Source: Marvinbryantia formatexigens
GTDB taxonomy: Bacteria; Bacillota; Clostridia; Oscillospirales; Ruminococcaceae
DNA: 64,000 nt
NCBI GenBank assembly: GCA_021771035.1
Contig: JAETPU010000001.1
Location: forward strand, 248,001-312,000
Reading direction: 5' to 3'
Shown here: positions 36,813 to 45,212 of the stretch, in pieces
How positions within the stretch are numbered: the first letter of the stretch is position 1
Layout: each line of letters starts with the position of its first letter
Made by a program: the position numbers and the translations under genes
Notes under the pieces: model-generated
Databases searched by the model: none
What the model saw: the letters and a program-made list of their open reading frames with translations, nothing else
Told to the model about the DNA's origin: nothing

Positions 36813-38660
36813 TCAGTCCTTAAAATTCAGCGCCCTCATGGCATTTAAAATGGCGATGACGGCAACTCCCACATCGGCGAATACCGCCTCCCACATATTG
36901 GCAAACCCAAAGGCTCCCAGCAAAAGAATCAGCGCCTTGACCGCCAGGGCAAACACGATGTTCTGCCGTACAATCCGCAACGTCCGTTTGGAAATCAGAA
37001 TGGCCTTGGCAATTTTAGAGGGTTTATCGTCCATCAGGACGATATCCGCCGCCTCGATGGCTGCGTCAGAGCCCATAGCGCCCATGGCGATTCCAATATC
37101 CGCACGGGAGAGCACCGGCGCATCGTTGATACCGTCGCCCACAAACGCCAGCTTTTCCTGATCTTGTTTTTCTTCAATAAGCCGCTCCACCTGCTCCACT
37201 TTGTCACCGGGCAGCAGCTGCGCATGAACCTCGTCCAGCCCCAGCTGCCCGGCAACCGCCTGGCCCACAGCCTGGGCGTCTCCGGTGAGCATCACCGTTT
37301 TGCGCACGCCGGCGGCTTTGAGCGCCGCAATGGCATCCGCGGCATCCGGCTTCACCTCGTCGGAGATGACGATATGCCCGGCGTAAACGCCGTCAATCGC
37401 AACATGGACAGTAGTCCCCACATGGTGGCAGGGATGCCAGGCAACGCCGATCTCATCCATGAGCTTATCGTTGCCCACGCACACAGTTTTGGAATCCACC
37501 TGGGCCTTGACGCCCCGTCCGGAGAACTCCCGAACCTGCCCAATTCTGCTTTTTTCCACATCGGCCCCATAGGCTTCCCGCAGGGAACGGGAGATGGGAT
37601 GGTCGGAATAGCTCTCTGCCAGCGCCGCCATCTCCAAAAGCTCAGCCTCGCTGCAAAGATCCGGATGAACCGCCGTCACGTTGAAAACGCCGCGGGTCAG
37701 CGTACCGGTTTTATCAAACACCACAATTTTGGCTTTTGCCAGAACCTCCATATAATTGGAACCCTTCACCAGGATTCCCTGCCGGGAGGCACCGCCAATC
37801 CCGCCGAAAAAGCTCAGCGGCACCGAGATGACCAGCGCGCATGGGCAGGAGATGACCAGGAAAATCAGCGCCCGATGAATCCATTCCCCAAAGCCGCCCC
37901 CCAAAACCAGCGGAGGAACCACAGCCAGCAGTACGGCTGCCGCCACTACGGCGGGAGTATAATAGCGGGCGAATTTTGTAATGAAGTTCTCAGCCTTGGC
38001 CTTCTTGCTGCTGGAATTCTCCACCAAATCCAGAATTTTGGCCACGGTGGACTCCCCAAACTCCTTGGTGACCTGTACTCTGAGCAATCCCGACTGGTTG
38101 ATGCACCCGCTGATGACATCGTCTCCCGGCAGAACATTGCGCGGCAGGGATTCCCCGGTGAGCGCCGCGGTATCCACTGAGGAAGCGCCTTCCAGAACAA
38201 TACCGTCCAGAGGGATCTTCTCCCCGGCTTTCACTACGATGACATCGCCTACCGCTACCTCGTCCGGATCCACCTGGACAAGCTGGCCCTCACGCTCCAT
38301 ATTGGCGTAATCCGGGCGAATGTCCATCAGGGAGGCGATGGACTGCCTGGAACGGCCCACAGCATAGCTCTGGAACCACTCACCCACCTGGTAGAAGAGC
38401 ATAACCGCCACGCCCTCGGGGAATTCACCGGTACAAAAGGCGCCCACAGTCGCCAGGGACATCAGGAAGTTTTCATCGAACACCTGTCCGTGAGAGATGT
38501 TGCGCACCGCGCGCCACAGCACATCCCAGCCAACAACCGCGTATGGAATCAAAAACGCAGCTAGGCGGGCAATTCCCTTTAGGGGCAGCAGTACGGCCGC
38601 AAGGAACAGGACAAGTCCCACAATAATTCTCAAAAGCATCTTTTTCTGTTTTTTACTCAT
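36813..38660 (-). CDS. Heavy-metal P1B-type ATPase (Zn/Cd/Pb exporter-like)
   Basis: A 615-residue P-type ATPase. TGES is at 168-171, the membrane metal site CPC at 272-274, the phosphorylated Asp in DKTGT at 316-320, and the HP dipeptide in YSDHPISRS. About eight helices. It lacks an N-terminal HMA domain, which is encoded as a separate 72-residue protein just upstream. The CPC site and the CadC-like regulator point to Zn2+/Cd2+/Pb2+ export rather than copper. Start after GAGGAGG at 12 nt. Third gene of arsR-HMA-ATPase. Confidence 0.93.
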   Translation of the reverse strand: MSKKQKKMLLRIIVGLVLFLAAVLLPLKGIARLAAFLIPYAVVGWDVLWRAVRNISHGQVFDENFLMSLATVGAFCTGEFPEGVAVMLFYQVGEWFQSYAVGRSRQSIASLMDIRPDYANMEREGQLVQVDPDEVAVGDVIVVKAGEKIPLDGIVLEGASSVDTAALTGESLPRNVLPGDDVISGCINQSGLLRVQVTKEFGESTVAKILDLVENSSSKKAKAENFITKFARYYTPAVVAAAVLLAVVPPLVLGGGFGEWIHRALIFLVISCPCALVISVPLSFFGGIGGASRQGILVKGSNYMEVLAKAKIVVFDKTGTLTRGVFNVTAVHPDLCSEAELLEMAALAESYSDHPISRSLREAYGADVEKSRIGQVREFSGRGVKAQVDSKTVCVGNDKLMDEIGVAWHPCHHVGTTVHVAIDGVYAGHIVISDEVKPDAADAIAALKAAGVRKTVMLTGDAQAVGQAVAGQLGLDEVHAQLLPGDKVEQVERLIEEKQDQEKLAFVGDGINDAPVLSRADIGIAMGAMGSDAAIEAADIVLMDDKPSKIAKAILISKRTLRIVRQNIVFALAVKALILLLGAFGFANMWEAVFADVGVAVIAILNAMRALNFKD

Positions 38661-38714
38661 GACAGCTGAAGACCTCCTCAACGAATTCTTTGGGGCTGCC
38701 AGGCAGGCGCCTGA

Positions 38715-38933
38715 TTAGAAAAGAATTTCACAGTCCGGTTCCACACGTTTGCAGGCCTTTACCGCCTGTCTGAGAACCTCGTCGAACCGGCTGTCCTCTG
38801 CGGTGAGGGTGAGCTTCTGCATCAGAAAGCTGACGGAGGCGTCCTGTACGCCGTCTATCTTTTTAATGGCATCCTCCATCTTCTGGGCACAATTGGCACA
38901 GTCCAAATCTCTGAGTTTATAAACCTTTTTCAT
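38715..38933 (-). CDS. Stand-alone heavy-metal-associated (HMA) domain protein
   Basis: A 72-residue ferredoxin-like HMA domain with the metal motif CANC in LRDLDCANCAQKMEDAI. It resembles the N-terminal metal-binding domain of CadA/ZntA-type pumps, here encoded as a detached protein right before an ATPase that lacks one. AAAGGA lies upstream. It probably hands metal to, or regulates, that pump. Confidence 0.88.
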   Translation of the reverse strand: MKKVYKLRDLDCANCAQKMEDAIKKIDGVQDASVSFLMQKLTLTAEDSRFDEVLRQAVKACKRVEPDCEILF

Positions 38934-39055
38934 TCTAACCAATCCTTTCTGTTTCGGCAAGAGGCCCGCCGCCGGCAAACAAGACGTTTGACAGGGCCCC
39001 TTGAGTATTTATCGTAAAAATCCGGGGTACTTCTCCGGTTTTCTTCCCAGCCCGG

Positions 39056-39415
39056 CTATTCGTGAAGATGCTCCATCCCCTGGCCAATGATGCTTCTGAC
39101 GTGCTCGTCATCCAGGGCATAAAAGATACTCTTGCCATCCCGGCGGAATTTCACCAGCTTGCTGTTTTTGAGCACCCGCAGCTGGTGGGAGACCGCGTTC
39201 TGGCTCAGCCCAAGCAGCTGCGCAATATCACAGACACATAATTCGGATTCAAAGAGCGCATATAAAATTTTAATTCGGGTGGAATCCCCGAACACCTTAA
39301 AGAGCTCCGCCAAATCATACAAGGTTTCATCCGTCGGCATCTCCTGCAGGACCTTTTGTACCACATTCTCATGCACAAACAAAAAATCGCACTGCTCTGT
39401 TTCGCGTTTTTCCAT
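39056..39415 (-). CDS. ArsR/SmtB family metal-sensing repressor
   Basis: A 119-residue winged-helix repressor. The alpha3 motif E-L-C60-V-C62-D is the Cd/Pb-type metal site of CadC/ArsR proteins, and the recognition helix SQNAVSHQLRVLKNS is canonical. C-terminal HVRSIIGQGMEHLHE could form an alpha5 Zn site. The ATG follows AAAGGAG at 11 nt. It leads the operon with HMA protein and ATPase, so metal binding should release the pump genes. Confidence 0.93.
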   Translation of the reverse strand: MEKRETEQCDFLFVHENVVQKVLQEMPTDETLYDLAELFKVFGDSTRIKILYALFESELCVCDIAQLLGLSQNAVSHQLRVLKNSKLVKFRRDGKSIFYALDDEHVRSIIGQGMEHLHE

Positions 39416-39554
39416 ACCGATAAACACTCCTTTCTGGCATTTGTACCGGTTCAGCATTGCCCAACCGGAGCCGTTCCTGTTTGGCTCAAAAGGCACAAAA
39501 CCAAGTTTGAACGGTTTCTTTCAAGCGGCTCCTGCTCTTTCGCTAAAACATCGG

Positions 39555-39596
39555 AACATCTATTCATATGTTATTCTATTGTTTTCGATTTGTCAA
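39555..39596 (-). promoter_or_regulatory. Promoter and operator of the metal efflux operon
   Basis: TTGACA (39591-39596) and TAACAT (39568-39573) are 17 nt apart on the minus strand. The inverted repeat AACAT-N8-ATGTT (39555-39572), with a TATTCAT centre as in ArsR/SmtB operators, covers the -10 box. Confidence 0.7.
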
Positions 39597-39701
39597 TAGA
39601 AATCCAAAAATTTTTTAATGGGCCATTCCGTCATTGCAATAGGACGAGCCATTGGTCCTTTTTCCAGAATAAAAACGCCTTCGTTTTTTACAGGAATCAA
39701 A

Positions 39702-40010
39702 ACCACTCGTAAACTAACGGTTTACACAGCCCCATAGGGATCAAAACTAGCTGACCCCTGCAAGGGTTACTGAAAAATATCATAGCATGTCTCGGCCTGC
39801 TGCCAGGAAAGCCGTTCTCTTTGGTTTTCCATAGCAATCTGCGAAAGTGATACTTTCCGCAGAAATCCCCGAGTTCCTTTCAGTAAGCCTATCCCTTTCG
39901 GTCTGTTTGGAAAAACGAATGTTACTTTTTACTTCTTTCTTTTGGCAAGGCTTTCTTTATTTTCCTTTGGCAGAACCATGGGTTTTGCTTCACCTTGAGG
40001 CAATAAACAA
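39702..40010 (+). repeat. Dispersed structured repeat, copy 1
   Basis: Shares ordered blocks with 53477-53734: CGGTTT-n2-ACAG-n-CCC, then AAGGG-n-TACT followed by A-run and ATC-n2-A/G-CAT, and at the 3' end TTGGCAGAACC, GGGTTTTG and an AGGC-containing hairpin. Copy 1 has 22 extra nt (GATCAAAACTAGCTGAC region). Middle parts are diverged. No protein gene inside. Confidence 0.6.
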
Positions 40011-40147
40011 AAAACCGGTTATCAAGGCAAAAACCGGACTAAATTCCAAATTCTATGGAATGCTAGGAATATAAAAAATAATTCCCGAACAGTTGGAACG
40101 GCTGTTCTTTTACAAGATTAATCAAAAAAAGGTGGCGTACTTTATAC

Positions 40148-41557
40148 ATGAAACTCTCATCTTCCATTGAGGCGGTGCAGCGCAGCCTGGACAAACAGCT
40201 GCATACCGAAGAAAATTTCGATATTGTCAAGCGCCGGGTGGTCATCTGCGGGAGGGATGCTGTCTTCTATTTTATCGACGGATTTATCAAGGACACGCTT
40301 TTTGAAAAGATGATGGAATTTTTCTATTCCCTCAAGGACGCCGCGCTGCTAACCAGCAGCAAGCAGTTTCTGGCCTCCGCCATCCCCTACTGTGAGGTGG
40401 ATATGGAGGATGAGGAATCCACCGTCATCACCCAGCTGCTCTCCGGGGTTCTATGCCTGTTTGTGGACGGGTTGGACCAGTGCTTTCTCATCGACAGCCG
40501 CACCTATCCCCAGCGGGAGACCGGCGAACCGGATAAGGAGAAGGTATTCCGGGGATCCAAGGACGGCTTTGTGGAGACGCTGGTATTCAACACCGCGCTC
40601 ATCCGCCGGCGCATCCGGGATCCGCAGCTCTGCATCAACCATTACCAGGTGGGCAGCCGGTCCAAGACGGATGTGGCGGTGTGTTACCTGCGGGACAAGG
40701 CCGACCCCAAGCTCCTCCAGAACATCAAAAAGCGCCTGAGTACCACTAAGATAACGGCCCTGACCATGAACCAGGAGAGCCTGGCGGAGGTTCTCATCCA
40801 GCACAAATGGTATAACCCCTTCCCCAAATTCAAATATTCCGAGCGGGCCGACACCACCGCCGCACAGATTATGGAGGGAGATGTGGTGCTGCTCATCGAC
40901 AACTCCCCCTCTGCCATGATTCTGCCCACCTCGATATTCGATATCATGGAGGAAGCCAACGACTACTATTTTCCCCCCATCACCGGGACCTATCTGCGCC
41001 TCACCCGGTTTCTCGTGGGCTTTTTCACCCTCATCCTCACCCCCACCTGGCTGCTTTTGCTTGAGAATCCCGGATGGGTTCCCGAGACATTCTCCTTTAT
41101 CCTGCTGGACGAAGCGCCGCATATCCCGGTACTGTGGCAGCTTCTGATTCTGGAACTTGCCATCGACGGGCTCAAGCTGGCCAGCTTAAACACACCCAAT
41201 ATGCTCACCACATCCCTGAGTATGATTGGCGGCATCATCGTGGGAGATTTCGCCGTGAAATCCGGCTGGTTTTCCGCGGAGGCCATGCTGTATATGGCGA
41301 TTGTCGCCATCGCCAACTACACGCAGCCCTGTTATGAACTGGGGTACGCCCTCAAATTCATGCGCCTGATTCTCTTAATCGCCACGGGGCTGTTCGGGAT
41401 CTATGGCTATATCGGCGGTTTTATCCTGGATTTTTTGATTCTGGCCTGCAACAAAACCCTGGCGGGAAACAGCTACCTGTATCCGCTGATTCCCTTCCGG
41501 CCCAAGGAGCTCAAAAAGAAGTTCCTGCGCATTAAAATTGACCAGGAACAGCGGTAG
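40148..41557 (+). CDS. Spore germination protein, GerA/SpoVAF family
   Basis: A 469-residue GerA-type membrane protein. A soluble N-terminal half (1-250, with VYKLRD-like GRDAVFYFIDGFIKD and NHYQVGSRSKTDVAVCYL) is followed by EGDVVLLIDNSPSAMILPTS and about five to six helices containing TPTWLL and NTPNMLTTSLSMIGGIIVGD. The pattern of the first half fits SpoVAF more than receptor A subunits. No other ger or spoVA gene is adjacent. AAAGGTGG lies 13 nt before ATG. Expected in the spore inner membrane. Confidence 0.9.
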   Translation: MKLSSSIEAVQRSLDKQLHTEENFDIVKRRVVICGRDAVFYFIDGFIKDTLFEKMMEFFYSLKDAALLTSSKQFLASAIPYCEVDMEDEESTVITQLLSGVLCLFVDGLDQCFLIDSRTYPQRETGEPDKEKVFRGSKDGFVETLVFNTALIRRRIRDPQLCINHYQVGSRSKTDVAVCYLRDKADPKLLQNIKKRLSTTKITALTMNQESLAEVLIQHKWYNPFPKFKYSERADTTAAQIMEGDVVLLIDNSPSAMILPTSIFDIMEEANDYYFPPITGTYLRLTRFLVGFFTLILTPTWLLLLENPGWVPETFSFILLDEAPHIPVLWQLLILELAIDGLKLASLNTPNMLTTSLSMIGGIIVGDFAVKSGWFSAEAMLYMAIVAIANYTQPCYELGYALKFMRLILLIATGLFGIYGYIGGFILDFLILACNKTLAGNSYLYPLIPFRPKELKKKFLRIKIDQEQR

Positions 41558-41582
41558 GCCCATAGTCCGCTCTGGGGGATGT

Positions 41583-41670
41583 AAAGAAAAGTTTTTCTAA
41601 ACTGATATAAGGGTACCTATACCCCCATGACAATTGTCATACAATTCCCTCCCCAAGCCCCTGCCGCCGG
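41583..41670 (+). repeat. Block alpha, copy 1
   Basis: About 88 nt that recurs at 42461-42550 with roughly 70 percent identity by eye; shared anchors are AGTTTTTCT, AATTGTCAT, CAATTCC and CCCTGCCG. It contains a perfect 14-bp palindrome ATGACAATTGTCAT at 41627-41640. Confidence 0.7.
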
Positions 41671-41747
41671 GATACACTTAGCTTGTTCCTGGTCTTAGTC
41701 ATACAGCATCCCTATGAGAATTGAAACAAGTTTCAATTCTCCGTAGT
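41666..41747 (-). ncRNA. Two-stem structured unit 1
   Basis: Read on the minus strand: a 12-bp perfect hairpin (41716-41741) flanked by ACTACGG and CATAGGG, then a second stem pairing GGGATGC with GTATCCC (41669-41675 with 41706-41712) around a loop containing CTAAGAC and GAACAAGCT. Member of the family described for 41.6-42.7 kb. Confidence 0.6.
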
Positions 41748-41794
41748 TGGTTCCAGCAGAAAGTACCCAAAGACACAAAAGGAGGGAAGGGATT

Positions 41795-41873
41795 CGGGGT
41801 GCACTGAGCTATGTTCTTGTCTAAATTTAACAGCGCCCCTAAGAGTTTTGAAACGAGTTCAAAACTCCGTAAA
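41795..41873 (-). ncRNA. Two-stem structured unit 2
   Basis: Minus-strand reading: 10-bp perfect stem GAGTTTTGAA / TTCAAAACTC with loop CTCGT (41843-41867), then stem GGGGCGC / GCACCCC (one mismatch; 41796-41802 with 41833-41839) around TTTAGACAAGAACATAGCT. Confidence 0.55.
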
Positions 41874-41930
41874 TATTCCCCTTTTAACCACCCATCCCAC
41901 AAACGACAAAGGATACGACAGGTTTTGTAA

Positions 41931-42012
41931 AAGCTGTGGAGGTTTTGGTCTTGTCCAAAACTTCTAAGGGATGCCGAGGGGCTAAGACGAGAACAAAGCC
42001 GAGCACATCCCG
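41931..42012 (+). ncRNA. Two-stem structured unit 3
   Basis: Stem 1 GTTTTGG / CCAAAAC (41942-41948 with 41955-41961, extended by G-T pairs) with CTTGT in the loop; stem 2 GGGATG / CATCCC (41968-41973 with 42006-42011) around GGCTAAGACGAGAACAAAGC. Shares the 5' flank AAGCTGTGGAG with unit 5. Confidence 0.6.
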
Positions 42013-42014
42013 AT

Positions 42015-42120
42015 GCCCCTAGCTTTGATTTTACCCCGCCGTTACAGGAGCAATTTTATAGACAGAACTAGAATTGACTACGGAAGTTTTGGCTCGTCCA
42101 AAACTTCTAAGGGACACTGA
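42015..42120 (+). repeat. Block beta, copy 1
   Basis: 106 nt matching 42624-42729 at roughly 80-85 percent by eye, opening CCCCTAGCTTTGA and containing TTTACCCCGC, GTTAC, AACTAGAATTGACTACGG and the first stem of unit 4. Confidence 0.75.
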
Positions 42121-42156
42121 AGGACTAAGACCTGAATCAAGCTGAGAGTGTCCCGG
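42077..42156 (+). ncRNA. Two-stem structured unit 4
   Basis: Stem 1 GAAGTTTTGG / CCAAAACTTC, perfect 10 bp, loop CTCGT (42083-42107). Stem 2 GGGACACT / AGTGTCCC, perfect 8 bp (42111-42118 with 42147-42154), around a 28-nt loop with CTAAGACCTGAATCAAGCT. The cleanest copy. Confidence 0.65.
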
Positions 42157-42267
42157 CATCAGCGGCATCGACCCAGGTGTGGGTCTTGAAAACGGAGAGA
42201 GCTTGCGATTCTTCGTTTTCTACTAGCCTCGACTGATTGAGTGAAAGGGACTACCCCAGGGGGTGTT

Positions 42268-42332
42268 CCCCAAGAGGGGTTTTCCCCTCTTGGGCGGCTC
42301 TTTCCCCTTTTTCTGACCGTGCAGAAAAGGGG
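42268..42332 (+). ncRNA. Two strong hairpins between units 4 and 5
   Basis: An 11-bp perfect stem (42269-42279 with 42284-42294) capped by TTTT is followed at once by CCCC-T-rich-CTG / CAG-AAAA-GGGG (42304-42332) with a single bulge. Neither is at a gene end. Confidence 0.55.
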
Positions 42333-42350
42333 TGCCAGCAGGTATTTGGG

Positions 42351-42433
42351 AAAGCTGTGGAGTTTTGAACTTGTTTCAAAACTCACGGAGGTGCTGTAGG
42401 TTTACCGTTTCGATAGAGCCTAGCGCACCTCCC
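42351..42433 (+). ncRNA. Two-stem structured unit 5
   Basis: Stem 1 GAGTTTTGAA / TTCAAAACTC, perfect, loop CTTGT (42360-42384). Stem 2 GGAGGTGC / GCACCTCC, perfect 8 bp (42387-42394 with 42425-42432), different in sequence from the other copies but paired in the same place. Confidence 0.65.
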
Positions 42434-42460
42434 AGCATTGAGCGGGTTGGGGGAAAAATT

Positions 42461-42550
42461 AAAAGTATAGTTTTTCTGAATTTGCATGAAAAAGGTGCAA
42501 GCCGCCCATGTGAATTGTCATCCAATTCCTTCCCAAAGCCCTGCCGGGGG
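42461..42550 (+). repeat. Block alpha, copy 2
   Basis: Second copy of the block at 41583-41670; see that entry. Confidence 0.7.
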
Positions 42551-42623
42551 CCGCACGTTTCCCTCGACCGAGCAAGCTCGCTCAGGCAGAAAAGTGCGCA
42601 AAGACAACAAAGCAAGGGGCCTT

Positions 42624-42729
42624 ACCCCTAGCTTTGAGTTTACCCCGCTGTTACGTCAGTAACTTGATAGACAAAACTAGAATTGACTACGGAAGTTTTG
42701 GCTTATCCGAAGCTCCATAGGGACGCTGG
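42624..42729 (+). repeat. Block beta, copy 2, with degenerate unit 6
   Basis: Second copy of 42015-42120. Its stem 1 (42691-42701 with 42707-42716, loop CTTAT) has several substitutions, mostly kept paired through G-T wobbles; stem 2 is lost. Confidence 0.65.
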
Positions 42730-42800
42730 AGTGTTGTGAGCCATTCCGGGCAGAACCACCGTCAAAGCCCCCTACGGCAAACCCACAGTCAAATAAACGC

Positions 42801-42838
42801 AGGAGCGCGGCCTCGTTTTTAGCGAGGCCGCGCTCCTT
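42801..42838. terminator. Terminator after yunB
   Basis: 14-bp perfect GC-rich stem GGAGCGCGGCCTCG with its complement, loop about 6-7 nt, T-rich tract on both sides. It separates yunB from the repeat array. Confidence 0.85.
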
Positions 42839-42851
42839 TCATACCGATCCG

Positions 42852-43589
42852 CTAGTCGATACTGTAGTGATCCTCATAGGCGCCGTAATCGTTAATTTTG
42901 GACTGTATGGAGGAATCATCGCCGGTAATGACCGTATAGCCCTCCGGGATTCGGCCCACAATAACGGTTTCCGCCACGCACAGGCTGCTCTCCACCTGGG
43001 TGTCCACGGGGCATCCGGGGATCAGGATACTGATGCTCACCTGTACATTCACCACCACCTGGTGCCTGGTCTGGTTGATGCCGGCGGCTTCAAACCGGTT
43101 TTCAAACTGCGTCTGGGCATACCCCGCGGGGACCATCTTTAGGGGGATGCTGGGGCCGCGTCCGTAGAAAAAGCCGCCCCCGATGATGCTTCCAATGGGG
43201 ATTTTGATTTCATCCTGGCCCATTCCGCTGAGCGTCTCGGTTATTTGATTGGTGAGCTTTGCCTTGAGCGTATTGATGGTGAGCATATCCGTCTCAATAG
43301 AGGTCACTTCCCCCCCATCATCCCGCTGCACATGGACTAAATCGTCATACGTCACGCCCAGTTTCGCCAATTCCTCCTCGATGGCCCCGTTGACAGCCTG
43401 GGAGGCATATACCCGGGCTTGATAGGTGGCCAGGGTGGTGAGAGCCGGGTGGACGGCGGAATCCAGGACAACCATTCCGGCTATCAGGGCCGCCACGCAC
43501 AGGACAATCTGCCAGCGCACATGGACTACCCCCCGTACGCTTTTTCGGCGCGGCGCGTGAACCCCCGCCCGTACGCCCCTGCGGCGCAT
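42852..43589 (-). CDS. yunB: Sporulation protein YunB
   Basis: A 245-residue YunB. One N-terminal transmembrane helix (about 26-45) follows a basic Arg-rich start. The conserved body includes ARVYASQAVNGAIEEEL, IKIPIGSIIGGGFFYGRGP and RHQVVVNVQVSISILIPG. In Bacillus YunB is made in sporulation and affects spore properties. GGGAGGGG lies 5 nt before the ATG. A CATA-n3-TA sequence at 43692-43700 on the minus strand resembles a sigma-K -10 box but has no clear -35. Confidence 0.92.
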   Translation of the reverse strand: MRRRGVRAGVHAPRRKSVRGVVHVRWQIVLCVAALIAGMVVLDSAVHPALTTLATYQARVYASQAVNGAIEEELAKLGVTYDDLVHVQRDDGGEVTSIETDMLTINTLKAKLTNQITETLSGMGQDEIKIPIGSIIGGGFFYGRGPSIPLKMVPAGYAQTQFENRFEAAGINQTRHQVVVNVQVSISILIPGCPVDTQVESSLCVAETVIVGRIPEGYTVITGDDSSIQSKINDYGAYEDHYSID

Positions 43590-43997
43590 AGCATCCCCTC
43601 CCGTTTTTCAAAGTGTCCCGGCGCGGGGAACCGGCGTTTCTTCCCAGGCTTTCGGTCCCCTGTGCTAGATTGCGAAACCAGTTACACTCTATATCCTATG
43701 CCGGAACCCGGGAAGTGTGTTTGAAAAAACTGGATTTTTTCAAAAAAACAGCCCTCTTTTCTCCACTTTCTCCTGAAAATGAGAAAAAAACGAAATCAGC
43801 CCGGCTGTGGGGAAAGGCATTCTGCACAGCCGGGACGCAAGGGCTTTCAAGACAAAACCTCCCGCACAGGCAGCGACCGTATTTCGTACCGCCTGAGCAG
43901 AAGGTTGTGCCTGATTGAATTGTTCATGATAAAACCGAATATCAGCTCCCGGCTGAATGTATAAAACACCAAGTTTCACCACCAGGCCGGGCCCGTC
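43590..43997. other. Intergenic between yunB and pheA
   Basis: About 400 nt with no gene seen. Apart from the weak sporulation-type -10 near 43692 nothing stands out; no terminator for pheA was found. Confidence 0.4.
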
Positions 43998-45134
43998 TTA
44001 CAAATCTTCGCTTTGCTCCTGATAAGCTCCCAGAAACACGAAAGTATCCAGCTCTTCCTGCAAGTCCTCCAAAATTCCGGCCAGCAGCCCCGGATCCTTG
44101 GGACACTGCAAATCAAAATAGAACATAAATTCAAAATCTGTATCCGGAATAGGGCGGGATTCCAGCTTTGTCAGGTTAATTCCGCCATAGGAAAACCGGG
44201 ACAGCACCCGATAGAGGGATCCGGCCGTGTGGGGAATGGACAGCATGACGCTGACCTTATCGGCCTTTTCATAGACGACAGGCTCCCTGGTGATACAGAT
44301 AAACCGGGTATAGTTCTGCTGAGAATTTTGGATGCCGCTTTCCAGGACCGTGAGGCCGTACAGCTGCGCACATTCCCGGGAAGAAATCGCCGCCGTCCCG
44401 GGACTAGTATCCTGGGCCACCAGCTGGGCAGACTTTGCCGTATTGGAATAGGGGTGCACGGTGATTTGAGGGTGGCTGCGCAGAAACTGCGAACATTGGG
44501 AGATGGCCTGCTCATGGGAATACAAATCGGTTATCTTATCGAGCGTGGTTCCCGGCTTCACCAGCAGATTATGTTCCACCTTCACCCGCACACTGCGGGC
44601 AATGTAGAATTGATGCCGCTTCATGAGATCGTAGACCGCCGTCACGGAGCCCGCTGAGGAATTTTCGATGGGAAGGATTCCAAATTCGCACTCTCCCCGT
44701 GAAACAGCCTGGAACACATCCTCAAATTCCGGTACAAACTGGGTTTGAGGATGCTCAAACACTGCCTGGCAGGCCCGTTGGGAAAAGGCCCCGGGCACCC
44801 CCTGGCAGCACACCCGCGCGTGCTTGGGCAGGCTGCGGGCATTTTCAATGAGTCCCAGCAGCGGCAGCGGGCGTCCAAGGCGCCGGTGCTGCAGGGCCTT
44901 GCTCATATCCATCATGGAGGCGAAGAGCACCCGGGCGTCGGGCGCCAAATCCTCCCCCACCAGGGAGCTCACCCGCTCCAGCACCTGCTGCTCCCGCTGC
45001 GAATTCATGACCGCCAGCGAGTGCTCCCGCTTATAATCCGCCACTGCGCCGCCCAGCTGCATTCTCCGGGAAAAAAGCTGGGCTATCTGGGTATCCACCG
45101 CATCAATTTCGGCACGCAGTTCCTTTAAATCCAT
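43998..45134 (-). CDS. pheA: Bifunctional chorismate mutase / prephenate dehydratase
   Basis: A 378-residue PheA converting chorismate via prephenate to phenylpyruvate. AroQ-type chorismate mutase occupies residues 1-85 (LRAEIDAVDTQIAQLFSRRM). Prephenate dehydratase is 105-285 (QGVPGAFSQRA, catalytic NYTRF). The ACT regulatory domain lies at 290-370 with the Phe-binding ESRP motif. ATG at 45134 is 9 nt after GGAAGG. Last gene of the aro operon, so Phe can act twice: on the enzyme and through the operon leader. Confidence 0.97.
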   Translation of the reverse strand: MDLKELRAEIDAVDTQIAQLFSRRMQLGGAVADYKREHSLAVMNSQREQQVLERVSSLVGEDLAPDARVLFASMMDMSKALQHRRLGRPLPLLGLIENARSLPKHARVCCQGVPGAFSQRACQAVFEHPQTQFVPEFEDVFQAVSRGECEFGILPIENSSAGSVTAVYDLMKRHQFYIARSVRVKVEHNLLVKPGTTLDKITDLYSHEQAISQCSQFLRSHPQITVHPYSNTAKSAQLVAQDTSPGTAAISSRECAQLYGLTVLESGIQNSQQNYTRFICITREPVVYEKADKVSVMLSIPHTAGSLYRVLSRFSYGGINLTKLESRPIPDTDFEFMFYFDLQCPKDPGLLAGILEDLQEELDTFVFLGAYQEQSEDL

Positions 45135-45212
45135 GGGTATCATCCTTCCTGTGCGGGCCTTGGTTTCCAAGCGCCCGCAACGTTAATACCTGTTACCTGT
45201 GCCCGGGCCGTC

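Noticed and set aside
41583-42760. CRISPR array
   Set aside because: Repeats are diverged, irregularly spaced, in both orientations and much longer than CRISPR repeats; no unique spacers and no cas genes.
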